Made by a program: the position numbers and the translations under genes. This document shows positions 1 to 8,500 of a stretch of 11,069 bases of DNA, in pieces. Every line of letters starts with the position of its first letter. Position 1 is the first letter of the stretch. This stretch comes from Auxenochlorella pyrenoidosa (lineage: Eukaryota; Chlorophyta; Trebouxiophyceae; Chlorellales; Chlorellaceae). The DNA lies in contig KQ481938.1 of the NCBI GenBank assembly GCA_001430745.1, positions 2,600,962 through 2,612,030 of the forward strand, in the 5' to 3' direction. The notes below the pieces were generated by a model. That model was not told the DNA's origin. It saw nothing but the letters and a program-made list of their open reading frames with translations, and made no database searches.

Positions 1-24
1 CCCGAGGCCCCCCCCAGCACGCAC

Positions 25-980
25 CCGAGGCCAGGAAGGCGGCGTACTTCTTGGCCAGCTTCTTCACCAGCTTCTTGTTCTTGTTCAGCTTCTTCAGGTC
101 GTCCACGGTCATGGCGTCCACGCCCATGGCCTTGGCCTCCTCGCAATGCTTGTGGTCACCCAGCACGCACACCTGGGGGCGGGGCGCGCAGGCAGCGGGG
201 GGGCGCCGGGTGGGGCGCGGGACGCCCAAAGGGCCCGAATGGCAATGCGCGGCTGCGGCAGTGCATCCGCTGGTGTGCTGCATGCCGGTGGCAGTGGCAC
301 GACTGGCCGAAGCGGGCACTTGCCCCAAAGACCACGCCACATAAGGGCCGAGGCAGGGTGGGAGCGCCGGGGCCGCCCGTCTGTGGTTCATGCCTGGGGC
401 ACAGGCAAGCAGGATCCGCCGCATCACGCAGCAGCTGCCACGGCAGGGAGGGTCTCTGCCCCAGGCGCTTGCAGGCCCGCCGCGGCGCCGCACCTTCATG
501 TTGGGGCGCGGGCAGTAGGGCAGCTTCACGGAGCCGCTGAAACGCTTGTCCTTCTGGGGGTCATAGTTCTTCAGGCCAATCTGCAGCTCCACAGTCTCGG
601 TGAACTTGCGCTGCTTCTCCTTGGCGCCGCCCAGCACGCCTGCGGGGGAGGGAGCAAGCAAGCGGCACGGCACGTCAGCGGCAGCAGGCGGCAGGCATGG
701 CGCAGCAGCAACGGGCGCTGCGCATGGCAGCTGCGCCCGTGTTCTGAGCTGAAGGCTGCTGGTTGACTGGGCGACCCACGCCGCTGCGACGCGCGGCTGC
801 ACAGGAGTCGCTGTGGAGGCATGCAGCAGCAGACGCCCCGAGTGCTGCTGCAGGTCAGTCCTGTCCCTTCGAGGCAGCCAAACGGCCCCTGCGAGCTCGC
901 CAGCGGCCATGCCACAGAGCCACGCTGCCCCACGCACCAGCAATCCCCTCGCGGAGAACCTCGCCAGTGACCTTGCTCAT
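25..980 (-). CDS. RPL10A: 60S ribosomal protein L10a (uL1), 5' part, three exons, partial at left edge
   Basis: Cytosolic large-subunit protein of the L1 stalk, which helps deacylated tRNA leave the ribosome. Exons on the minus strand are 980-938, 639-494 and 172-25, joined by GT-AG introns 937-640 (298 bases) and 493-173 (321 bases; nothing coding seen in it). The phases agree (43, 146 and 148 bases), giving 112 residues plus one base of the next codon. The start is ATG at 980-978, reading MSKVTGEVLREGI. Diagnostic L10a blocks follow: RKFTETVELQIGLKNYDPQK, DKRFSGSVKLP, VCVLGDHKHCEEAKAMG and LKKLNKNKKLVKKLAKKY. The family is about 215 residues, so roughly half lies left of the window. The last exon ends AFLAS+G before a GTGCGTG donor, just where the family continues with Glu. 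The match is unambiguous from memory of the eukaryotic family. Confidence 0.96.
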
Positions 981-1368
981 GGTTGCAACTTGCCCGTGAA
1001 TAGAGGGCGAGGCAGGCCTGTGCGCCGCCCAAGTTGGTTCGTGCTGGGCCGTGCTGTGCGGGCCCTTGAATCGCCCCTACTGTATACTGCTGCGCAGAAC
1101 TCTGCCAGGATGTCAAGCCCTGGGTTGCGCCCACAGCCTCGCAATATCTTTGGTGTCGGACCCCCACGACTCGTCGCAAACATCTTCCCATGTGTGCTCT
1201 GCCGCTTGACCCTTCTGTTTATTGATGTCACTGTTTCATACGTTGCTTCAAAAGGGCGCATGTGAGGGCATGCCATCTACACCATGAACGGCTCAAAAGG
1301 TCTCCTCGCTGCTTCGAAACGCACAGAGTTCGTCTGGGCGCACTAGCTGTGGGCTCTGCCCTGCCCTG
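981..1368. promoter_or_regulatory. Spacer: 3' end of the upstream gene and promoter/5'UTR of RPL10A
   Basis: The 388 bases lie between the stop of the unknown minus-strand gene (1369-1371) and the L10a ATG (980), so both neighbours point the same way. I see no coding sequence. An AATAAA on the minus strand (1223-1218) could end the upstream transcript. A GTATAC motif (1081-1086), about 100 bases before the L10a start, is the only TATA-like element, and is weak. The boundary between 3'UTR and promoter cannot be placed from sequence alone. Confidence 0.45.
1218..1223 (-). terminator. Possible poly(A) signal AATAAA of the unknown minus-strand gene
   Basis: AATAAA reads on the minus strand about 146 bases downstream of the TAG at 1371-1369. 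Many chlorophytes use TGTAA instead, and I found no TGTAA in this spacer on that strand. The call rests on one hexamer and position only. Confidence 0.3.
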
Positions 1369-2799
1369 CTATTGCTGCTGCCGTTGCTGCCATGCCGGGT
1401 CGCCAGAGGGACCATCCTGGTTCATGCTGAGCTGCCGACGGCAGCGCGGCTCCATTGTGGCGGGCTCGCACGCGGCCTGCTTGCGCGCGGCTGGATTGCC
1501 GCTTGCCTGCCCTTGGTCACGACGGCGCACAGTGCCCACAGCCGGCTTGCCCTGTGCCCCAGCTGGTTGCAGCAGGGGGATTGGCGGCAGCTGCAGCAAG
1601 GGGTGCACCGACAGCACTTGCTGGCCTGACAAGCGGCTCAATTCTGCAGTATTCTGGCCAGCTGCTGCTAATGCCTCGGAGGCGGGGCCTGCGGCTGGAG
1701 GCACTGTCGAGGAGGGGGGATGCTGGTGCATGGCAGCGGCCGCTGACACTGCCTCGTGCAGGCCTTGGACAGAAGGTACACCCTGCTGCTGGCCTGCAGG
1801 GCCAACCAACTGCCCAAAGCTGGAGTCTGATGCCAGCCGTGGCAGCATGCTGACAGGGATGGCTTCCCAAGCCTCCTGTTGGTGCCCAGGCTGTTGGCGG
1901 TAGCGCTCTGCAGACCTGTCCACCTGGGCGGCAAACAAATTAATGCGCTCATCTGAAGGCTGCGGGCTGCTGCGAAGCAGGCTCTGCATTAACGCCGCAT
2001 CTAGGATCATGGGTAGGCTGATTAGATTATGCAGCATGGGGACGATCTGCAGACAGGCAGCGCAGGGTGCGTCTGTGTTTTGGCATCGCAGCAGACATGA
2101 GCAGCGTGTAGTCCTGGGAACGACACACGTGCTGCGACAGGCGGTTTGCAAGCAAGCCCTTGCCTGTCCATGACCAGCGGACACCAAAAGCTGCGCAACC
2201 CGGTCCATGTCGCGACTGCTGGCTGCTGCGTGAAGCGAGACCGCAAACTGCCTGCAGAGAAGGGAGTGGTACAGTCTCATGATTGAGCAGCCTGGCACGC
2301 TCTGCGGCGTGCCTTACTGCAGCACGAGGCACTGTGTACACGGCTGCAGGCGGCAGGCACCTACAGGCTCTGCTGATACTCCACGCCCTGCGCCGCTGGA
2401 GCCAACGCCAGGGCGCGCAGCTCCTGCTCCCACACAGCGGGGGTGTGCCACACGAATATTCTTGCCGCTGCAAGCATGGCGATCACTGCAGGCTGCCCCT
2501 CAAAGTGCAACTCGGCAACTATGATCGTGCACAGGGCTGCTCCCTTCTCGAGAGGATGGATCTGGCTGTCGGGCACCTGCGTTGAGGCAGGCAGGCCTTG
2601 CTCAGTTTGCAGGCAACTTGCGGCTGCATTTGGTTTTGAGAGCAGGCATGCTTCCCACACAAGCACGCACCAGTAGACTCTTGAGCAGGACACAGACAGA
2701 TAGTTCTGTAGCCTTTCTTGCTGTGAGCGCAAGGGCCACAGCGCCTGCCGCGACTGCACTGCCGCTGCTGCCGCCGCCTGCTGTCCCTCTGTCTGCCAT
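1369..2799 (-). CDS. Unrecognised protein, about 368 residues, four exons
   Basis: Proposed exons on the minus strand are 2799-2671, 2576-2365, 2251-2164 and 2046-1369 (129, 212, 88 and 678 bases), in consistent phase and ending at TAG 1371-1369. The first intron has donor GTGCGT and the second GTAGGT. The third would use GC (CAG|GCAAGG) and ends CTGTCTGCAG; it is 117 bases, a multiple of three, and has no stop, so it might be kept. Start MADRGTAGGGSSGS is the first ATG in the open frame. Residues about 30-200 look like packed amphipathic helices (for example ALCTIIVAELHFEG, AVIAMLAAARIFVW, DMDRVAQLLVSAGHG, IVPMLHNLISLPMILDAALM). After about residue 210 the chain becomes Gln/Ala/Pro/Ser-rich and likely disordered. 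I recognise no family. No clear membrane segment or targeting peptide. Evidence is frame consistency, splice sites and a change in composition. Confidence 0.6.
2047..2163 (-). other. Candidate GC-AG intron in the unknown gene
   Basis: Donor context is CAG|GCAAGG and the acceptor CTGTCTGCAG. Removing it joins ...SAGHGQ to IVPMLHN in phase 0. If retained, it adds 39 residues that are unusually Cys-rich and unlike the flanks, which favours removal. Confidence 0.5.
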
Positions 2800-3105
2800 T
2801 GCGCTGCTGTGGTCCCTATAACCCAAGCACAAGGAGCTGGCAGCTGTAGGCCCCCCGGGCCCACTGGGGCTGGCAGAGGACTGTTTTAACACGAGTGTGC
2901 TTCCAAAGCTTCACCCTGGGCCCACAGTTGCTGCTTCCAAGGCTTCAAATCGTGACTGCTGGACGTGCTTATATCATCTGAGTGGCCTGGGGCCTGGTGA
3001 AGCAACAGATGCAGGACTTTCTTCCTGCGCTCTCCCCTCTCCTGCGTCTAATTGATATCAATCAATTCTCCAGGCCGTGTCTCTTCCACTTCCTAATCGT
3101 GCCCC
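2800..3105. promoter_or_regulatory. Putative divergent promoter region
   Basis: These 306 bases lie between the ATG of the unknown minus-strand gene (2799) and the ATG proposed for the plus-strand gene (3106). They are less GC-rich than the neighbouring exons. Contents seen: TTATATC at 2969-2975 on the plus strand, about 130 bases before 3106, a possible TATA element; and a perfect 12-base palindrome at 3052-3063. The divergent reading depends on the plus-strand gene being real. Confidence 0.35.
3051..3068. repeat. AT-rich palindrome with an overlapping inverted copy
   Basis: ATTGATATCAAT (3052-3063) is a perfect palindrome centred on GATATC. The next bases repeat ATCAATT, so AATTGAT at 3051-3057 has an inverted copy at 3062-3068. 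It sits about 40 bases before the proposed plus-strand ATG and contains ATTG/CAAT cores. It stands out in otherwise GC-rich DNA. A dimeric regulator site is possible but unproven. Confidence 0.4.
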
Positions 3106-3964
3106 ATGCCAATCGTGGAGGAGTGGGTTTTAGTGGACCCACCCGTGCCTCGAAAAGCACGCCACTTTGAGAGGGTGGTGCTGCATGTCTTGAAAATCGA
3201 AAAGCAAGCGGGGGTGCAGAAGAGGCCCTCAGCGATGCACATGTGCAGGCAAAGGCACCTGCAGCGGCAACTGTTGGCGGTCAAAGCGGGCACCGCCTGT
3301 GCAGGGCGCTTCGGCCAGCAGTTTACCATTTGCTGTCAAGCTATGTACACTGCCCGCCTTTTGAAGCCGTTGCATTCCACAAGTGCGCAGAAAGCCTCAG
3401 CGGACGTTTGCACCAATGAGGAAGTTGGGGTGCCAAAAGAGCCGACAGGAGCTGCTGGCCTGGATATTGAGAGGTGAGCGGCGGTGCATTCAGTTTCCTC
3501 TTTCCTTTCCACTTTGCAGCCAGAATGGCAGCAGCGATTGGAGTAGCAGGCTCAGGAGGCTTCGAAGCGCTTGCCAGCACCCTGCCCCCGCTGTCTTGAT
3601 GCCCCCTCTCGACCTGTTGCAACCTTCACTGCGGGCCTCACGCACTGTGTGTTACAGGCAAGCAATGCAAGATGACATAAAGAAACTGAAATGTGGAATT
3701 AAAGCTGCGAAAGGAACTGCGGACGGGATGGTGCGGGGACTGCCCGTGTTGGGCGACGATCGTTTGTGGGCGCATCTGTTGCTGGAGGCACAACAGGCCG
3801 GGGTGCAGCGGACAACAATACCTGGGGGCTGCAGCACGGAGACAAGCAGAGATGCCGCAAAGTGGGGAGGAGGGAGGGGCTCGCCCCAAGGCGCACGCCC
3901 CCAGCGGGGGGGCCTGCCAGGAGGGTCAAAAGCAGGAGAGACAAACGGTGGCGATGAACAATGA
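3106..3964 (+). CDS. Hypothetical protein, two exons, tentative
   Basis: Open frame from ATG 3106 reading MPIVEEWVLVDPPVPRKARH, then a Lys/Arg-rich stretch. At 3474 a good donor (AG|GTGAGC) breaks the frame just before an in-frame TGA. Two acceptors restore it. The one at 3656-3657 (GTGTGTTACAG) gives a 184-base intron and 224 residues. The one at 3518-3519 follows a strong pyrimidine tract but gives a 46-base intron, and 270 residues. The second exon reads QAMQDDIKKLKCGIKAAKG, then turns Gly/Arg-rich before TGA at 3962-3964. I recognise no domain. Codon use is less GC3-biased than in the L10a or PPR exons, so this could be untranslated transcript or a lineage-specific gene. Evidence is the donor/acceptor frame rescue and the plausible promoter in front. 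Confidence 0.3.
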
Positions 3965-4899
3965 AAGGCGCCTGTGTGGCGGGCAGGCTGCAAAATGCGA
4001 TTGCTGCTGCAGAGAATGAAAGAATGTCCGTGATGTGGCAGCGGCGGATGGGGAGAGGGGGGACGTCCAAGAGGAAGGGACGGCTGGTGCACTGGGGAAA
4101 CCTTCCGAGAGGCCTGGGAAGCTGTGGCATGGGGGGTGCAGGTGTCCACAACGAGGGTGGAAGGATGCGGCAAAGGGGCGGGCGAAAACTCCACGCGGGA
4201 TGGGAAAATGTCGGGAACAGGCGTGCGTTGCATTCGTTGGTGTGTGTCTCAAAGGGGGATCGCCTAGGGGGACCAGGAAGGAGAGCAATGAAAGACGGGG
4301 TGAGGTGTAGAGGGGAAAGGGGCAGTAGGGAGGGGGCATGCCGATCTGCCAGAAAGGAAATGGACAGTGAGTCCGCTAAAAAAGCGTGCTGGGGGGAGGG
4401 AGGGGGCCTGGGCATTATTTATAAAGTGGTGTGGCCCTCCTGCTCACTGAGGCAGCGCCGCCCGCTGCGGCGCCGGTGGTTGGTGCAACCCGCATCGCCG
4501 GACGCTGCAGAGGCGGCAGCATGCGCTGGATGCAGGGGCGGAGTAATAGAGCCGATCAATAGTGTGAGGGGAGCGAATCGTCTGGGGCGGTTTCCGGCGG
4601 TGCCGGGGGATTGGGTTGGGGCCCGCGGGAGGCGGTTGGCCACCGCAGGCACGATGCAGGCTGCCGGCAACAGGCGGCATTGGGTGCGGTGCGCGCCGCA
4701 GGGTTGCGCGTGACCGCCGCAATGCGGCCGACAGACAGCGGCGTCATGAGCTTGGCTGCAGGCTTGAACTCTGAGAGCCTGGGGGCGGTGCGCAGCGCAT
4801 GGGGCTGCAACTTGCTGCCACGTCCTGGTCGACTGGGCAAGGAGCAGGCTGCCGCCTGCTTGCGGTGCTGCCTTGCCCATGCTGCTGCTCTGTGCAGCT
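3965..4899. other. 935-base stretch with no convincing gene; 3' region of the PPR-SMR-cyclin gene
   Basis: Long open frames exist here on both strands, but their translations are Pro/Ser-, Arg- or Gly-rich with no recognisable motif. That is what GC-rich noncoding DNA gives. About 3840-4400 is strongly purine-rich (G and A) on the plus strand. The right part (about 4430-4899) should hold the 3'UTR of the minus-strand gene that stops at 4900. If the plus-strand gene is real, two 3' ends converge here. Confidence 0.5.
4414..4426. promoter_or_regulatory. AT-rich island: poly(A)-like or TATA-like
   Basis: ATTATTTATAAAG is almost pure A/T inside very GC-rich DNA. On the minus strand it contains AAATAA and AATAAT, about 475-485 bases after the TGA of the large gene, so it may serve as its poly(A) signal. 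On the plus strand TTTATAAA would be a TATA box, but no credible gene follows. Confidence 0.35.
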
Positions 4900-5577
4900 T
4901 CAGGGAAGCTGGGCGTAGGGCGAAACTCCCGGCACGAGCGGCACACCCGGCACCTGAACGCCGCCAGAGACAGCCGGCGCAAGCTGCTGCAGCAGCTGCT
5001 CCGGCGTCAGGCCGGCACCGGCGGCCACGGGGACGGCCGCGGCCGTCACGGCAGGGGGCGTGACGCTGCCAGAGCCCATGCTGCTCCCAGCGTGGCGCAG
5101 CGCGCTGAGCGTGTGCTCCGCAGTTGACACGCGCGGCACCGGGGACGCCACGCCCAAGGCGGCAGGCGTCAGCGGGGCAGCGCCGTTGGGCGCCACGCTG
5201 ACGCCTGCTGCCGCTGCCGCCGCCGCCACAGCGGCCGCCAGCTCACTAGAGGACAGGCTGGCAGTTGCTGCAGGGACCACGGGCACGGGCAGCGCCGCCG
5301 AGACGGGCACGGGAAGAGCCGCCGAGACGGGCACCGCCACCGTCGGCGGCAGGCTGCCCGCCAGGCTGCCGTTGGCGGTGGCGCTGGCTGCGATGCTGGG
5401 CACGCTGCTGCCGCTGCCCATGGCTGAGCTGGATGAGCTGGAGGTGGACAGCTGCTGCGCAGAGGGGCTGCGGGAGAGGGAGCGCGGGTTGCTCATGGGG
5501 CGGGGGATGCCGCCGGAGCGGCCGCACAGGCGCTGCGCCGCCTTGATGGCCACCGACAGCTCGGGGGTGGACATGTC
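4900..5577 (-). other. Final exon: low-complexity Ser/Ala/Pro/Val tail
   Basis: The exon codes for 225 residues. The first 20 (DMSTPELSVAIKAAQRLCGR) may close the cyclin fold. The rest is low complexity: a Ser run with SRSPS, an Ala run, and Pro/Val stretches. Several Ser/Thr-Pro pairs (STPEL, RSPSA, LTPAA, ASPVP, VTPPA, LTPEQ) are minimal proline-directed kinase sites. It is likely disordered. Its direct tandem repeat is listed separately. Confidence 0.75.
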
Positions 5578-8500
5578 CTGCGGGGCGCGTGGAAGGGGGG
5601 GGGGGGGGTGGCAGTGGGGCAGGCACGACGACCAGGCTGGGCCCCAACTGACTGACACACACCGCCTTGCGGCGCCTCTGCCCCGCAGCCGGGCTGTGTG
5701 GGCTCGTCCCGGTGGCGCCGCCGCCCGCCGCATGCGCCCACCTGGTAGCCGGTGAGCTTGGCGAGCATGGAGGGCCAGAAGGGGATGAGGCCCCGGGAGC
5801 GGCGCTCCACATACAGCAGCGCCGCCGCGATGACAGAGGGGCGGCAGTTCAGGAAGGCCATCTCGGTCAGGCACTCGGTCACCTGCCCGGGGTGGGGGGG
5901 GGGGGTTGGGGGGGGGGGCGACAGCAGGGGAGGGGGTGAGCTGTGGGGCCCAGGTGCGCGGCAAGCAGCAGAGGCCAGGCCCGCAGATGTGCTGGCCCCA
6001 GCCACAAGGGTGGGAGGGCAGGGGGCGGCGGATGCGTGGCGCTCGAATGCCCGCACGCAGTGAGAACACCCAGTGACATATGCGCTGCCGGCTCGGGCCA
6101 CCAACCAACCAGGGCTCCCTGCCAACCCCCGAGCTCACCAGCTGCATGGAGCGGCCGGCCATGGAGGCCATGGAGGGGCCGTCCAGGTGGTGCGCCCCCA
6201 TGCGCTCCAGAAACAGCTTCAGGCAGCGCAGGGTGGAGATGGCAGCCGTGTCCTGCAGGGTTGCGGGGGGCGACGCGAGGCGCACGTTGCGGGAGGGACG
6301 CTCGGGGGCTGAGGCCCAGCGGGCATGCGGGGCGGGCTTCTGGCAGGCGCGCCCAGGCGGGCCCGTCTCATGCCCAGTGCTGCGTGCCGATCCGATGACC
6401 CAGCGCACTGCGGCATGTGCCCCTGGAGCGCACCTGGGCCAGCACTTGGCGGATGTTCCACTCCATCTGCTCGACCGCGGCAGCGGGCAGGCCAGAGGCG
6501 GCCTGCACATCGGCCTCCGGCGGCAGCGCCGGGGAGGCGGCGGGCGCATGGCCGTCCACCTGCGGGGGAGCGCGACGGCGGCGGTGCGTGAGCAGGGCCG
6601 GCATGTCGGCAGCTGGGAGGCGCAGAGGGCTGGGCGGAACGTGATGCGCGCCGCTCCCCTGGGCAGCCAATCGCCTTTCCCGTGCCTGTTTGGCCACGGT
6701 CACTAGGCAGGCTGTCGCCGGCGCAACCTGCGCAACCAGCCCTGCACGCGCGGGGCGGGCGCCCACCTGCTTGGCGGCGATGACCACGCAGCCCACGGCC
6801 AGCAGGTCGAGCAGGTCGGGCGCCAGCTGCAGGCTGGTGGACATGACCCGGTCCATGAGCAGCACGCCGTCGTGCCCCGCCTCCTCGCGCACGCCCAGCC
6901 TGCGCCGCGGGTCGGGGGGGTGGGGCAGGAGGTGCTCAGGCTGGGGGCAAGGGTTCCAGCAAGGGCGCCGGAGCTCGGCTTGCTTGCTCGAAGCCAGCAG
7001 CTGGCCTTTGCGGCACGGGCGCCAGCCCACTGTGTGCCGAGTGGGGCTGTCTCCTGCCTTGCCGCTCCAACTCAGGCATCCCGGGCAGGGCCCACAACCG
7101 GAGCCCACGCAGGGGGCTGCCCAGGGGCCTGGCTCACCGCGCAGCCACCTCGAGGCACTTGCCCACCAGCTCCGAGCGGCGGTGCAGGTAGGGGTGCCCC
7201 ATGTTCTGCAGCGCCAGGCAGTGCGTTTTCTCAAAGTGCCGCACGGCGGCAAAGGCCTCGGAGCAGCGCTGCTCCACCGACGACTCCTTGAGGTGGTCGG
7301 GGTCGTCCAGGCTGGCGCTCACGCTCTGCACGCTGTCGCGGCTCTTCACCTGCACGTCAGGGGGTGGGCGGGGCTGGTGAGGGGCAGCCGCTGCAGCTGG
7401 CAGAGCTGGGGTGGAGTTGGACGGCTTCGGCCAATGGTTGACCAGAGACAGCGTCGCAGAGGCAGGGCGGCCGCACAGCGCCTGCCTTTGTTGCATGTCC
7501 CTTGCAGCACTGGCCGGCCCCTGCCCCGTCTCCGGCCCTGTCCCCAGCACTGGCCGGCATGCTGGCTCCTCATGGGCTTGCCTGGTTGGCAACGGTGGGG
7601 GTGATGTCGGTGCAGGGGAAGAAGGTGAAGATGCGCGCCTCAAAGCTGTCGGACAGCAGCCACTCGCACACCTCGGTGCCGGGGGCCTCGAGCATGCCGG
7701 TGTACCCGCCGTCGATGACCGCCCTGCGCAGGGGAGGGCCAGAGTGGCCGATGGCAGTGAGGGGATGTGCAGCGGCTGCGAGGAGCCTGCCAGGGGGCCC
7801 ACAAACCGAAAGCTCAACGCTCGCTGGCCGGCCGCCCCCCTCCTGCCGGCCTCACTTGAAGGGCGCGCCCCAGAGGGCCATGGACGCCTGCACCGCCTCC
7901 TTCACCACCAGGTTGCCCTGCTCCTTGGAGCCCTTGCCGCGGTCGGTGACGATGGCCAGCCGCACTGGCATGGCGGCTGCGGGGGGGAGCAAAGGTGTGT
8001 GTGGTGTGGGGAAGCAGCAGGAGCGATGCAGAGCCTGTGTGCTGCTGCTCACAGACGCAGGCACGGCTGTCAGCACACCGCCGGCCACGCCCGCGCCGCT
8101 CACCCGTGCCGTGCTGCACCAGCAGCTGCTTGATGGAGACGAGCCAGGCGTAGAGCGACAGCATGGCCACGCCGGCGGTCATGGCGTGCAGGTTGACCTC
8201 GGCGCGGGCCAGCCCGGGCACCAGCTTGCCCTGGTGGAAGTGGCCCTCCTCCACGGCAACCCTGCTGGGCAGGAAGAGGGGGGCAGTGGGGGGTCAGAAC
8301 CGGCACGAGGGTCAGTCAGGAGCTTCGACTCAGCAGCGCACGCACGGCAGACGGGCGGCACCTCGCTGCTGCGCGCATCCCCCCGCGCAGCTACGGCCCT
8401 GCCCGCGCCGGCGCGCACCTGAAGAGGCGCAGCGCCCTGCGCTGCACCCACACCACGCCCGTCTCCCACAGCGCGTCGATGATTGCGTTGTACACGATGG

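Noticed and set aside
146..766. A 206-residue plus-strand open frame
   Set aside because: It overlaps the L10a exons on the other strand, which match a highly conserved family; the plus frame has no recognisable content.
2814..2820. TATA-like TATAGGG on the minus strand before the unknown gene
   Set aside because: It is only about 15-21 bases before the proposed ATG, too close for a normal TATA box and leader.
3652..4415. Long minus-strand frames rich in Pro, Ser and His
   Set aside because: They arise from the purine-rich plus strand. There is no domain pattern, and alternative frames of similar length overlap each other.
4414..4900. A plus-strand gene driven by TTTATAAA
   Set aside because: No downstream frame shows coding character, and the area overlaps the expected 3'UTR of the large minus-strand gene.
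4900..6549. A single 549-residue uninterrupted minus-strand frame
   Set aside because: It reads through introns 6433-6253, 6138-5883 and 5741-5578. The cyclin C-terminal exon (5882-5742) is in another frame, and splice sites at each boundary restore the domain. Only 6252-6139 and 5577-4900 of this frame are coding.
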